Below, piece after piece: positions 15,912-25,735 of a stretch of DNA of 64,000 nucleotides. A program made the position numbers and the translations under genes. Source of the stretch: Cellvibrio fontiphilus (GTDB taxonomy: Bacteria; Pseudomonadota; Gammaproteobacteria; Pseudomonadales; Cellvibrionaceae); the NCBI RefSeq assembly GCF_035317345.1, contig NZ_JAYKTU010000002.1; one strand, 5' to 3'. The notes under the pieces were generated by a model. It was given only the letters and a program-made list of their open reading frames with translations. It was not told the origin of the DNA and searched no databases. Within the stretch, counting starts at the first letter, position 1. The number at the start of each line of letters is the position of its first letter.

Positions 15912-18644
15912 TTATTCAAGCGCACCATGGCAGCTTTTAAATTTTTTCCCTGAACCACAGGGGCAAGGATCATTACGACCAACTTTTCGCCCCTCTCTGA
16001 CAACAGTTGCCGGAGTGCGCGGTGCCGGTGGCTCGCTAGGTTCACCCAAGCCAGAAAGCTCATCGTGACGCAGCTGCATTTTTTGTCGCGCTAATTCTTC
16101 ACGGCGCTGATTTTCCATTTCTTCCATTTGCTCGCGCGAAATTGGCTCTACACGTGCCATCAAATAAATAGTTTCGCGTTTAACGGTCATCAACAAACTT
16201 TGAAATAACTCAAAGGATTCACGCTTGTATTCCTGCTTGGGGTTTTTCTGCGCGTAAGAACGCAAATTAATACCCTGACGAAGATGATCCATAGTAGCGA
16301 GGTGATCTTTCCACGCATTATCCAACACCTGCAACATCACCTGTTTTTCAATTTCTAACATGATGTCGCCAACTCTTTCACACTTGGCATCGTAGGCACC
16401 CTGCACTTCTTCAAGAATTTTCTTACGCAGGGTTTCTTCATGCAGACGATTATCGTCTTCTAGCCATTTGGAGATGGGCAAATGTAAACCAAAATCCATT
16501 TCGATTTGTTTTTCAAGACCTGAAATATCCCACTGATCCTCAATGGATTGTGGCGGGATAAATCCATTAACCAAGTCCTCAACGACCTCTTCACGAATAG
16601 CTGTAATAGTGTCGCGAATAGAGTCAGCATCCAACAGCTCATTGCGCTGATGATAAATAATCTGACGTTGATCGTTGGCGACGTCATCAAATTCCAGCAA
16701 TTGCTTACGGATATCAAAGTTGCGCCCTTCCACTTTGCGCTGTGCTTTTTCAATGGCGTTGTTCACCATGCGATGCTCAATCGCCTCACCTTTTTCCATG
16801 CCCAAAGCCTGCATGAAATTGCGTACACGCTCTGAAGCAAAAATGCGCATCAGATTATCTTCAAGGGATAAATAGAAACGAGTTAAACCCGGATCCCCTT
16901 GACGCCCTGCGCGTCCGCGAAGCTGATTATCGATACGACGCGATTCGTGACGCTCGGTACCGATAATATGCAAACCACCTGCGGCCAATACAGTTTCATG
17001 GCGCTGCTTCCAATCGGCTTTAATAGCATCGACTTGTTCCTGTGTCGGATTTTCCAGCTTGGCAACATCCGACTCCCAACGTCCGCCCAGAACGATATCG
17101 GTACCACGACCAGCCATATTGGTTGCAATAGTTACTGCGCCGGGACGCCCTGCCTGAGCAATGATTTCCGCTTCTTGTGCGTGGAATTTTGCATTAAGCA
17201 CCTGATGCTTAATGCCTGCCTTAGTCAAGCGCCGTGACATTTCTTCCGAGGTTTCAATCGATGCAGTTCCTACCAAAATAGGCGCATTTTTGGATTGGAA
17301 TGCTTTAATGTCTTCAACGATGGCCTGATATTTTTCTTCCAACGACAAGTAAACTTTGTCATTCATATCCAAACGCTGAATCGTTCTATTGGTTGGGATT
17401 ACTACGACATCCAATCCGTAGATTTCACGAAATTCATAGGCTTCCGTATCCGCAGTACCTGTCATACCTGAAAGCGTTGGGTAAAGACGGAAATAATTTT
17501 GGAAAGTAGTGGATGCTAATGTCTGGCTTTCACTTTGAATCGCAACGCCCTCTTTTGCTTCAATTGCTTGATGCAAACCTTCAGACAAACGACGCCCAGG
17601 CATAGTGCGGCCAGTGTGTTCATCAATTAAAACAACCTGACCTTCCTGCACTATATATTCAACATCCAAATGGAAAAGTGCATGAGCGCGCAGCGCGGAA
17701 TTAACATGATGCAAGAGTGCCAAATTATTAGCTGCATAGAGGTTTTGATCGGGCTGCAATAAACCCGCTTTAATAAGCAAATCCTCTACGTGCTGATGGC
17801 CATCTTCAGTCAGCTCTACCTGACGGGATTTTTCATCAACAGTAAAGTCGCCAGGCTCGGAAATAACGCGACGTTCGCCGTCTTCGCCATTGTCAACTTG
17901 GCGCTTTAACTTAAGCACCAATTGATTCATGCGCTTATAGAGCTCAGAACTGTTTTCGGCAGCACCTGAAATAATCAGTGGAGTACGGGCCTCATCGATA
18001 AGGATCGAGTCAACTTCATCGATAACCGCAAAATTTAATGGGCGTTGTACTTTATCGCGCTTGCTCAACGCCATATTGTCGCGAAGATAATCAAACCCAT
18101 ATTCATTGTTAGTACCGTAAGTAACATCGGCAGCGTATGCCGCACGTTTTACTACCGCTGGCTGCATAGATTGGATGACACCAACAGTCATACCTAAAAA
18201 TTCATATAAAGGCATCATCCAGTTAGCATCACGACTGGCCAGATAATCATTGACTGTAACAATATGCACACCCTTTCCTGCAAGAGCATGAAGATAGCTT
18301 GGTAAAGTAGATACCAAGGTTTTACCCTCACCGGTACGCATCTCTGCAATTCGACCTTCGTGCAGTGTCATACCACCAATCATTTGCACATCGAAATGAC
18401 GCATCCCCAATACGCGGCTGCTTGCTTCACGCACCACAGCAAATGCTTCCGGTAGCAGTTGATCCAAAGATTCGCCCTTATTGTAGCGGTCGCGAAATTC
18501 TGTTGTTTTAGCTTTTAATTGCTCGTCACTGAGCTTTTGTACCTCAGGCTCAAGTGCATTAATGCGCTGCACTACTTTGTTCATGCGCTTTAACTCGCGC
18601 TCATTTTTTGAACCAAAAACTGCTTTTATTAACTTACCGATCAT
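15912..18644 (-). CDS. secA: Preprotein translocase motor ATPase
   Basis: 910-residue SecA, the ATPase that drives proteins through SecYEG. Seen: RTGEGKTL (Walker A), VIDEVDSILIDEARTP (DEAD-like box), the preprotein cross-linking region, TNMAGRGTDI and LRGRAGRQGDPG of the second nucleotide-binding fold. The C-terminal zinc motif is CPCGSGKKFKSCHG, which binds SecB. Length is normal for gammaproteobacteria. It is followed by argJ and preceded by a gap of 156 bp after the M23 gene. Confidence 0.97.
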   Translation of the reverse strand: MIGKLIKAVFGSKNERELKRMNKVVQRINALEPEVQKLSDEQLKAKTTEFRDRYNKGESLDQLLPEAFAVVREASSRVLGMRHFDVQMIGGMTLHEGRIAEMRTGEGKTLVSTLPSYLHALAGKGVHIVTVNDYLASRDANWMMPLYEFLGMTVGVIQSMQPAVVKRAAYAADVTYGTNNEYGFDYLRDNMALSKRDKVQRPLNFAVIDEVDSILIDEARTPLIISGAAENSSELYKRMNQLVLKLKRQVDNGEDGERRVISEPGDFTVDEKSRQVELTEDGHQHVEDLLIKAGLLQPDQNLYAANNLALLHHVNSALRAHALFHLDVEYIVQEGQVVLIDEHTGRTMPGRRLSEGLHQAIEAKEGVAIQSESQTLASTTFQNYFRLYPTLSGMTGTADTEAYEFREIYGLDVVVIPTNRTIQRLDMNDKVYLSLEEKYQAIVEDIKAFQSKNAPILVGTASIETSEEMSRRLTKAGIKHQVLNAKFHAQEAEIIAQAGRPGAVTIATNMAGRGTDIVLGGRWESDVAKLENPTQEQVDAIKADWKQRHETVLAAGGLHIIGTERHESRRIDNQLRGRAGRQGDPGLTRFYLSLEDNLMRIFASERVRNFMQALGMEKGEAIEHRMVNNAIEKAQRKVEGRNFDIRKQLLEFDDVANDQRQIIYHQRNELLDADSIRDTITAIREEVVEDLVNGFIPPQSIEDQWDISGLEKQIEMDFGLHLPISKWLEDDNRLHEETLRKKILEEVQGAYDAKCERVGDIMLEIEKQVMLQVLDNAWKDHLATMDHLRQGINLRSYAQKNPKQEYKRESFELFQSLLMTVKRETIYLMARVEPISREQMEEMENQRREELARQKMQLRHDELSGLGEPSEPPAPRTPATVVREGRKVGRNDPCPCGSGKKFKSCHGALE

Positions 18645-18800
18645 GATGGATACCGTAAAAAACTAACAACTTGAATATAGTTTGCGCAGCATTGAAAACG
18701 GACAACTAATCCCAGTCAATGCGGAAAAAATGCTGGCAAGTAAATAGGAAGGTGCCGACTAAAGCAAGTAGAGAGTGTACTGTCAGCAGGGGAGGAAAAA

Positions 18801-19730
18801 CTAACGAGTGGTATGGCGAATGTATGATGCTGGATCTACTACGCGTCCATTTTTATACACTTCGAAATGAACATGCGGTGCGGTAGAGCGACCGGTGGAA
18901 CCGGAGAGCGCAATTATCTGCCCTTTTTTGACGACATCACCGGCTTTCACCAGATTAGATTTATTGTGGGCATAGCGAGTAACAAGACCATCGCTATGCT
19001 TAACTTCCACCATGTTGCCGTATTCGGGGTGGCGGCCGGCCCAGTTCACGATACCAGCAGCAACACTACTAACCTTACTACCAGTGGGCGCTGCAAAATC
19101 TAACCCTGAGTGGAACTCTGTTTTACCCGTAAAGGGATCTTTTCGGTAGCCAAATCGCGATGTCATCCAAGCATTAGCAACTGGCGCACCAGATACTAGA
19201 GTCTCTTCCAACAAACTACGATTAGCTAACAATGATTCTATGGTGTTGAGCTGTTGCTCCCGACTATCAATCTGGCCGGATAGTTGGTCTATTGCAGCAA
19301 AAAAATCCGGTGTCTGGTAAAGCTGATTGGGCGTTACCTTGGATGGCCCACCCACTGCAGGGATCTGGCTAAAATCGAATTCGCCTTGCTCAAGATTGGC
19401 GGCAGAGGTGAGTCGCTCTCCTAATGCATCCAGTCGCATCAATCGCGCCTGAAGTTCAGCCATCTTGCTAGTCAGTGCTGCAATTTGAGCTTCTGAAGCG
19501 GCACGCTCTTGCTCTATTTCATTTTCGTGAGCAGAGAGAATGTCGGTCCACGCTTTTGTGTCTGATGAGAAGAAACCGTCTTTGTCACCAGATACCAGCC
19601 AGCTGTAACCCCAAGCCCCAACAAATGTAGGAATCCCCAATAAACACACAGACAAAAACGCTCGAGTCCACCCACCAAGAGTGAAACTGCGTGCTTGCGC
19701 ATGATTTTTATTGACGATGATAATCTTCAT
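18801..19730 (-). CDS. M23 family metallopeptidase, membrane-anchored
   Basis: 309 residues: a short basic N terminus, one membrane helix (about 22-45), a coiled-coil-like segment (HENEIEQERAASEAQ onward), and a C-terminal LytM domain. Zinc ligands are seen in HSGLDFA (HxxxD) and HVHFEV (HxH). These enzymes cleave peptidoglycan cross-links or act as activators when degenerate; here all ligands are present. Its position between lpxC and secA, in the same direction, matches Pseudomonas. Confidence 0.9.
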   Translation of the reverse strand: MKIIIVNKNHAQARSFTLGGWTRAFLSVCLLGIPTFVGAWGYSWLVSGDKDGFFSSDTKAWTDILSAHENEIEQERAASEAQIAALTSKMAELQARLMRLDALGERLTSAANLEQGEFDFSQIPAVGGPSKVTPNQLYQTPDFFAAIDQLSGQIDSREQQLNTIESLLANRSLLEETLVSGAPVANAWMTSRFGYRKDPFTGKTEFHSGLDFAAPTGSKVSSVAAGIVNWAGRHPEYGNMVEVKHSDGLVTRYAHNKSNLVKAGDVVKKGQIIALSGSTGRSTAPHVHFEVYKNGRVVDPASYIRHTTR

Positions 19731-20049
19731 TTACTAATCGAGTTTTTTATTAAAAAAATAGTTTCTGCAGAGATGTATATCTGCCAAATCACCTTGGATT
19801 CATATTGAACTGAGAAACAGCTTTGGCGAGAGCTAACCGCCCAGAGCTTCCTGCACACGAATCTGTATAGCAAAATTTGCTTTCAGATCAAAGAGTTACG
19901 CCATTTTCAGAGAGAATTGAAAGGCGCGAAGATTCCTTGCAGCGCGCTTGAAACAGCGCGAGCAGGAAATATGGCACAGAAGGGAAGTCTTTAACAAGTA
20001 TAAAATCAGGGTGTGTTCACATTTTGAACACACCCTTTTGAGCTTGAGA
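19731..20049. other. Intergenic region between lpxC and the M23 gene
   Basis: This 319-bp gap holds the lpxC terminator (20009-20035) and must contain the promoter of the M23 gene. Only an A/T-rich stretch just before the M23 start is visible. I see no supported open reading frame or RNA. Confidence 0.5.
20009..20035 (-). terminator. lpxC terminator
   Basis: Perfect 10-bp stem GGGTGTGTTC/GAACACACCC with a 7-nt loop, 15 bp after the lpxC stop. The T tract after it on the minus strand is short (TGATTTT), so efficiency may be moderate. Confidence 0.7.
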
Positions 20050-20961
20050 TCAGGCCGCCAACACAGGCTCAATAAAGCGGATTGGCACGCCATGCTGCTT
20101 ATCAAAAGTTACGATCTCCCAGGCATCGGGCTGATCAAGCAATAATCGCAGAGCGCGATTGTTAAGCGAGTGCCCTGATTTATGTGCTTTGTACTCACAG
20201 ATCAGGCTGTTGCCAAGCATATAAAGATCGCCAATAGCATCAAGGACTTTATGTTTTACGAACTCATCCTCAAATCGCAAACCCTCTTCATTTAATATGC
20301 GGTACTGATCAACAACGATAGCGTTATCCATGCTTCCGCCACGAGCCAGGCCTTTGGAGCGCAAATATTCGATCTCATGCATGAAGCCAAAGGTGCGGGC
20401 CCGACTGATATCTTTTACAAAGCTGGAGCTGGAAAAATCCAGCTCCGTTTGCGGTCTGCGATCTTTAAATACAGGATGATCAAACTCAATGGAAAAAGAG
20501 ACTTTAAAACCATCAAATGGGACGAAAGTAGCGAATTTATCGCCGTCCCTCAATGTAACTTCTCTTTTGATACGCACGAATTTCTTAGGGCCATTTTGTT
20601 CCTGCACGCCGGCAGATTGAATCAGGAACACAAAGGGACCGGCGCTGCCGTCCATGATAGGGATTTCTGGCCCCGTCAATTCTACAATTGCGTTATCAAT
20701 ACCCATACCCGCCATAGCTGACATCAGGTGCTCTACAGTTGACACCCTGACACCATCTTTAATCAGGCAAGTGGATAAGGTCGTTTCGCCCACATTGTGA
20801 GCATTTGCCTTAATTTCTACCGGGGGACTCAAATCCACCCTACGAAACACAATTCCGTGGTCAACTGGAGCAGGCTTGAGTGTCAGGTGAATTTTATCCC
20901 CTGTGTGCAAACCTACCCCTGTTGTTCGCACAGAGTTCTTAAGTGTCCGTTGTTTGATCAT
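20050..20961 (-). CDS. lpxC: UDP-3-O-acyl-N-acetylglucosamine deacetylase
   Basis: 303-residue zinc enzyme for the committed step of lipid A synthesis. The zinc ligands are visible: His in EHLMSAMAGMG, and HKVLDAIGD giving His and Asp. RTTGVGLHTG near the N terminus is typical. The ATG at 20961 has GAGG 7 nt upstream; the longer frame to 21000 has no family similarity. It is the last gene of the dcw cluster, 144 bp after ftsZ. Confidence 0.96.
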   Translation of the reverse strand: MIKQRTLKNSVRTTGVGLHTGDKIHLTLKPAPVDHGIVFRRVDLSPPVEIKANAHNVGETTLSTCLIKDGVRVSTVEHLMSAMAGMGIDNAIVELTGPEIPIMDGSAGPFVFLIQSAGVQEQNGPKKFVRIKREVTLRDGDKFATFVPFDGFKVSFSIEFDHPVFKDRRPQTELDFSSSSFVKDISRARTFGFMHEIEYLRSKGLARGGSMDNAIVVDQYRILNEEGLRFEDEFVKHKVLDAIGDLYMLGNSLICEYKAHKSGHSLNNRALRLLLDQPDAWEIVTFDKQHGVPIRFIEPVLAA

Positions 20962-21105
20962 CAGTCTACCTCTACCGGGTCGATAAAATTCATACGGCAA
21001 TTGAGCGTGGGGTTAACTCACACTCCACTAATGCCAGATATGCTACCAACCCCAGGGAATATCAACCAGTTAAAGCTGACAATCCCTGCTATAGCCAGAG
21101 CTTAA

Positions 21106-22281
21106 TTAATCTGCCTGACGACGCAAAAAAGCTGGAATATCAAGGTACTCAAGCTCTTTATCGCCCAGCGGTGCGGCTAAGGCTGCAGCACCAGCAGAGT
21201 GCGCATTAGCACGCAGGTGCGCAGGACGATCCAGAGCTGCATAATCGGCAGGTGGTGCTGCACGACGAGTATTATCAACTACCTTAGTCGGTGCTGGTTT
21301 AACTTCTTTGACCTGAGCTGGAGCAGCAACCCCCAAACCAGTTGCCACCACAGTGACGCGCAGTTCGTTGGTGAGTTCTGGATCAATAACAGTGCCCACT
21401 ACCACTGTCGCATCGCCAGATGCAAACTCTTCGATAATGCTGCCAACTTCGGAGTACTCCCCCAAAGAAAGGTCGATACCTGCAGTGATGTTTACCAAAA
21501 TACCACGTGCGCCCTGTAGATTTACATCTTCCAACAAGGGGCTGCGAATTGCGGCTTCAGCTGCTTCACGAGCACGGTTTTCACCCGTTGCACGACCAGT
21601 CCCCATCATTGCCATACCCATTTCGGACATAACGGTACGCACATCTGCAAAGTCAACGTTGATCATACCCGGACGAATAATAAGATCAGCGATACCCTGT
21701 ACTGCACCGAGCAATACGTTGTTTGCCGCCTTAAAAGCATCTAGCAAACTGGTGGACTTACCCAGCACTGATAAGAGTTTTTCATTGGGTATAGTAATCA
21801 GAGAGTCAACACGCTCGCCCAACTCCTTAATACCTGCGTCAGCAATGACCATGCGCTTACGCCCCTCAAAAGGGAAAGGCTTGGTAACTACAGCAACGGT
21901 TAAAATACCCAAATCACGCGCCACTTCAGCAACAACCGGCGCAGCACCTGTACCAGTACCACCACCCATTCCTGCAGCGATAAATACCATATCGGCACCA
22001 CGCAATACCTCAGCGATACGCTCGCGATCTTCCATTGCTGCCTGACGACCAATTTCCGGATTAGCGCCAGCTCCCAGACCTTTGGTCATGGAATTACCTA
22101 GCTGTAATACGGTGCGAGCATCGATATCTTTCAATGCTTGCGAGTCGGTATTAGCACAAATAAATTCAACGCCTTCGATCTTGCTGGCGATCATATGTTT
22201 AACAGCATTTCCGCCACCGCCACCAACACCGATGACTTTAATTACTGCGTTTTGATGCAGGTTATCTACTAATTCAAACAT
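21106..22281 (-). CDS. ftsZ: Cell division GTPase
   Basis: 391-residue tubulin homologue that forms the Z ring. Seen: the GTP-binding signature GGGTGTG, NTDSQAL, the T7 loop region (NVDFADVRTVM), a short variable linker rich in Ala and Pro, and the conserved C-terminal peptide DIPAFLRRQ that binds FtsA and ZipA. The ATG at 22281 has AGGGG upstream; the longer frame to 22311 was rejected. It follows ftsA after 63 bp. Confidence 0.98.
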   Translation of the reverse strand: MFELVDNLHQNAVIKVIGVGGGGGNAVKHMIASKIEGVEFICANTDSQALKDIDARTVLQLGNSMTKGLGAGANPEIGRQAAMEDRERIAEVLRGADMVFIAAGMGGGTGTGAAPVVAEVARDLGILTVAVVTKPFPFEGRKRMVIADAGIKELGERVDSLITIPNEKLLSVLGKSTSLLDAFKAANNVLLGAVQGIADLIIRPGMINVDFADVRTVMSEMGMAMMGTGRATGENRAREAAEAAIRSPLLEDVNLQGARGILVNITAGIDLSLGEYSEVGSIIEEFASGDATVVVGTVIDPELTNELRVTVVATGLGVAAPAQVKEVKPAPTKVVDNTRRAAPPADYAALDRPAHLRANAHSAGAAALAAPLGDKELEYLDIPAFLRRQAD

Positions 22282-22344
22282 GGCCACACCCCTTTGTTTC
22301 CCTTGACTCAATCTGTGAAAAATAATTTGGTTTATGCGTAACGA

Positions 22345-23583
22345 TTAAAAATTACTTTGAAAAATCTTTTTAATTTTACTAAACAGCGAACCTTGTGATT
22401 CTTTAGCGGCAGGTGACGAACGCCCCTGACTGTGCTGTTGCTTCATGGCGTAAATCAGCAAGCCCACACCCGTGGAATAAATAGGGTTATTGACTATGTC
22501 GGACAAACCCCGAATATTCTGCGGCGCGCCCAAGCGCACTGGCATGTGAAAAATTTCCTCGGCCAACTCGATAACACCTTCCATTTTTGAAGTACCGCCG
22601 GTAAGAACAATGCCGGCAGCCAATAAGTCTTCATAACCGCTGCGGCGCAACTCAGCTTGAACGAGGGTAAATAATTCGTCATAGCGAGGCTCAACAACTT
22701 CAGCTAATGCTTGGCGAGATAAATCCCTGGGCTGACGATCACCAACGCTTGGCACTTTAATGGTCTCATCCGGGCTGGTGAGTTTTGCCAAGGCACAGGC
22801 ATACTTAATTTTGATCTCTTCAGCATTGGGAGTAGGGGTACGCAACGCCATAGCAATATCGTTTGTTACCTGATCCCCCGCGATGGGAATGACACCAGTG
22901 TGACGAATAGCTCCCTCTTTAAAAATTGCTATATCTGTAGTGCCGCCACCGATATCAACAACACAAACACCCAACTCTTTTTCATCGTCAGTCAGAACCG
23001 AATAACTAGATGCCAATTGCTCCAGAATGATGTCTTCGACTTCCAAACCACAGCGACGAATACATTTTTCAATATTTTGCGCAGCATTTACCGCACAGGT
23101 AACCAGGTGAACCTTCGCCTCCAAGCGAACGCCGGACATACCTAATGGTTCTTTTACACCATCCTGGTCATCGATAAGAAACTCTTGCGGCAGAATGTGC
23201 AGGATTTTTTGATCCGCAGGTATGGCAACTGCTTGCGCCGCATCGATAACGCGCTCCAGATCCTGGGAAAAAACTTCACGGTCACGAATCGCCACAATAC
23301 CGTGTGAGTTCAGGCTGCGGATATGGCTACCGGCAATACCGGCATAAACCGAATGAATCTGGCATCCAGCCATCAGCTCCGCCTCTTCAATCGCGCGCTG
23401 AATCGATAACACCGTGGACTCAATATTAACTACCACACCTTTTTTAAGCCCGGTTGAACGATGCGAGCCTATACCAACAATTTCCAGCTGACCTTCAGGA
23501 GTAATAGCACCAACAATAGCTACAACCTTGGATGTACCAATATCCAAGCCTACGATCATTTTGTTGTCGCTAACATGTGCCAT
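22345..23583 (-). CDS. ftsA: Cell division actin-like ATPase
   Basis: 412-residue FtsA, which tethers FtsZ to the membrane. It has the actin-fold phosphate loops (GLDIGTSKV, VVDIGGGTTD, VLTGGTSKM), the 1C domain between them, and a C-terminal amphipathic helix (SLFSKIKKIFQSNF) that acts as the membrane anchor. The start has GAGG about 10 nt upstream. It lies 59 bp after ftsQ. Confidence 0.97.
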   Translation of the reverse strand: MAHVSDNKMIVGLDIGTSKVVAIVGAITPEGQLEIVGIGSHRSTGLKKGVVVNIESTVLSIQRAIEEAELMAGCQIHSVYAGIAGSHIRSLNSHGIVAIRDREVFSQDLERVIDAAQAVAIPADQKILHILPQEFLIDDQDGVKEPLGMSGVRLEAKVHLVTCAVNAAQNIEKCIRRCGLEVEDIILEQLASSYSVLTDDEKELGVCVVDIGGGTTDIAIFKEGAIRHTGVIPIAGDQVTNDIAMALRTPTPNAEEIKIKYACALAKLTSPDETIKVPSVGDRQPRDLSRQALAEVVEPRYDELFTLVQAELRRSGYEDLLAAGIVLTGGTSKMEGVIELAEEIFHMPVRLGAPQNIRGLSDIVNNPIYSTGVGLLIYAMKQQHSQGRSSPAAKESQGSLFSKIKKIFQSNF

Positions 23584-23642
23584 TCAACCAACCTCATTTG
23601 CCAGTAGTAAGCCAATTTCAATACAACTGGCGATATTCATTA

Positions 23643-24746
23643 TCAATTAACTTGGGGTAAAACTTTTGTTGCCGGAACAGCAACGCCGTCTTGAGCTTGG
23701 CTTTTTATATATTTTTTTGCCATCTCTGAATCAGCAACCCAACGCACCGCGACTCCATTGCTATACCGCAGATCAATCGCTTTTACATCAGCCCATACAG
23801 TATTTAATTTTGTGTCGTATACAGTAACAAATCTACGTATTTTTTCCATCACTTGATCGCGTCCAAGCGCGATTTCTACGTGATTTTTTATCGTTAATCG
23901 CCATGATTTTTTGTTATCGCACTTTAACGCTAAAACTTCCAAGCCACGCGAGCGCAAAATTTGAGACAAATCCTGATATTGCTGCAAAATTTCAATCGCA
24001 TCTGCTTCATTTCCCTGCAACCAAGGAAGACCGGAAAGCTTGGTTGCATCTTCAACGCGAACGATTTCTCCCCGCTGATTTAGAAAACCATCGCCCCAGC
24101 GGGCAATCGGTTTTTGCTCAGTAATTTTTACTACCAGAGTGTCGGGCCAGCGGCGATTCAACGTAACCTTTTCCACCCAGGGGTCAACCAACAAAGCCTC
24201 TTTTAAACGCATCAAGTTGAGCTGCAAAAAATCGCCATCAATTTCATTGCCAATCAATTCAGTTGCACGGGCTTTGGTGATGAGATTGAACTCGCCTTCG
24301 ACAACAACACTTTTGATTGGACGCTCAAACACCTTTGCCAAAGGCTCGCTTATCCGATAAAGCCCGCCCCCCAGAAGCATTACAAAGACCACAGTGGCAA
24401 AACGCCGATTAAACCAGGAAAAACTCCATCGCCAGGGCCGTTTTACTGCCGCCGGTCGACGAGCACTTTCGCGCGCCTGCGGCGATGCTTTTGAATAACC
24501 TTGCTCGCGTCGCGACACGCGAGCGGAACGAGGAGCAAAATCATTCTGCACCCCCGCTACTTCAGATGACTCCAATAACACATCACGAATAACTCGCGGC
24601 TTGGGTACAGCAACCTCCACAGCACTCGGGGCATCCACTCGCTCAGCTGTCGAACGTCGGGAACGGAGCGGCACACTCTCCTCCTCTGGCTGCGCACTTC
24701 CAAAGCGCGGCTCTATACGTTCCCGAACACCCTTGAAATCGCGCAT
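23643..24746 (-). CDS. ftsQ: Cell division protein FtsQ
   Basis: 367-residue bitopic divisome protein. The cytoplasmic N terminus is unusually long (about 110 residues, Arg-rich), where E. coli has about 25. A single membrane helix (TVVFVMLLGGGLY) is followed by a POTRA domain (IKSVVVEGEFNLI) and the beta domain that binds FtsB and FtsL. It starts 4 bp after ddlB, so they are cotranscribed. The extra N-terminal segment could be disordered; the chosen start gives the longest frame and a shorter internal start cannot be excluded. Confidence 0.93.
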   Translation of the reverse strand: MRDFKGVRERIEPRFGSAQPEEESVPLRSRRSTAERVDAPSAVEVAVPKPRVIRDVLLESSEVAGVQNDFAPRSARVSRREQGYSKASPQARESARRPAAVKRPWRWSFSWFNRRFATVVFVMLLGGGLYRISEPLAKVFERPIKSVVVEGEFNLITKARATELIGNEIDGDFLQLNLMRLKEALLVDPWVEKVTLNRRWPDTLVVKITEQKPIARWGDGFLNQRGEIVRVEDATKLSGLPWLQGNEADAIEILQQYQDLSQILRSRGLEVLALKCDNKKSWRLTIKNHVEIALGRDQVMEKIRRFVTVYDTKLNTVWADVKAIDLRYSNGVAVRWVADSEMAKKYIKSQAQDGVAVPATKVLPQVN

Positions 24747-24750
24747 ATAA

Positions 24751-25722
24751 TTAAGCTTTCGCCTTTACGCTTGCACCCAAAATTGTTACCACCAGCTCTG
24801 CAAACGATAAACCAACTGCTTTTGCTGCCATTGGCACCAAGCTGTGACTTGTCATGCCCGGCGCAGTATTAATCTCCAACAAATAAAAATTTTGCTGTTG
24901 ATCAGCCATTACATCTACTCGCCCCCAGCCGCGACAACCAACCGCGTTGAATGCATTAAGTGCGAGCGTTTTCAGCTCCTGCTCTTTTTCTGGTGGCAAT
25001 CCACAAGGACATAAATAACGCGTGTCCTCTGCGATATATTTTGCATTGAAATCATAAAAGCTATGATCAGTTTCCAGTTTGATAGGAGGCAGCGCTTCGC
25101 CATCCAAAATAGCAACGGTATATTCGCCCCCAACAATCAGACGTTCTACCAGCACCCGCCCTTGGTATTGAGCTGCTTTGTTAAATGCAATTTCTAGTTC
25201 TTCTGCCGAGCTCACACGCGACATTCCAATACTGGAGCCTTCATTGGCCGGTTTGACCATGACTTCACCACCCAAGCGAGTGAGCACTTCTGCAAAATTT
25301 GAATGCTTATCCAGCACTGCAAATTCCGGCGTCGGCAAACCTTGTTTGCCATTAATATCAACCCCTCGCCAAAGTTGTTTGGTGCGCAATTTATCCATAG
25401 CAAGAGCGGAAGATTGAACGTCGCTACCGGTGTAAGGAATATTTAAAAATTCAAGCAGCGCCTGAATACGGCCATCCTCCCCACCTGGACCGTGCAGAAT
25501 TAAAAATGCGCGATCAATATTGGCCGACTGAATATCCGCAATGACGTTGTGCCCAACATCTATCGCCACATGCTCAATGCCTGCATCAGTCAGCGCGGCT
25601 AAAACCGCAGCGCCACTTTGCAGCGATATCTCGCGCTCAGCAGAGAGGCCACCATATAAAACACCCACCCGGCCAATTTGTTTTTTTAGCGCCTCATCAA
25701 TAGGCAGCTTGACTGCTTGCAT
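24751..25722 (-). CDS. ddlB: D-alanine--D-alanine ligase
   Basis: 323-residue ATP-grasp ligase that makes D-Ala-D-Ala for MurF. Seen: GVLYGGLSAEREISL at the N terminus, HGPGGEDG, VKPANEGSSIGMSRV, and EINTAPGMTSHSLVP with metal and substrate residues. It lies between murC (13 bp upstream) and ftsQ, the usual order. Confidence 0.96.
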   Translation of the reverse strand: MQAVKLPIDEALKKQIGRVGVLYGGLSAEREISLQSGAAVLAALTDAGIEHVAIDVGHNVIADIQSANIDRAFLILHGPGGEDGRIQALLEFLNIPYTGSDVQSSALAMDKLRTKQLWRGVDINGKQGLPTPEFAVLDKHSNFAEVLTRLGGEVMVKPANEGSSIGMSRVSSAEELEIAFNKAAQYQGRVLVERLIVGGEYTVAILDGEALPPIKLETDHSFYDFNAKYIAEDTRYLCPCGLPPEKEQELKTLALNAFNAVGCRGWGRVDVMADQQQNFYLLEINTAPGMTSHSLVPMAAKAVGLSFAELVVTILGASVKAKA

Positions 25723-25735
25723 GACTTTAAAACCT

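Noticed and set aside
21353..22045. Long open frame (230 residues) opposite ftsZ
   Set aside because: It is the mirror of a highly conserved gene, Ser/Pro/Ala-rich, without a ribosome site or family.
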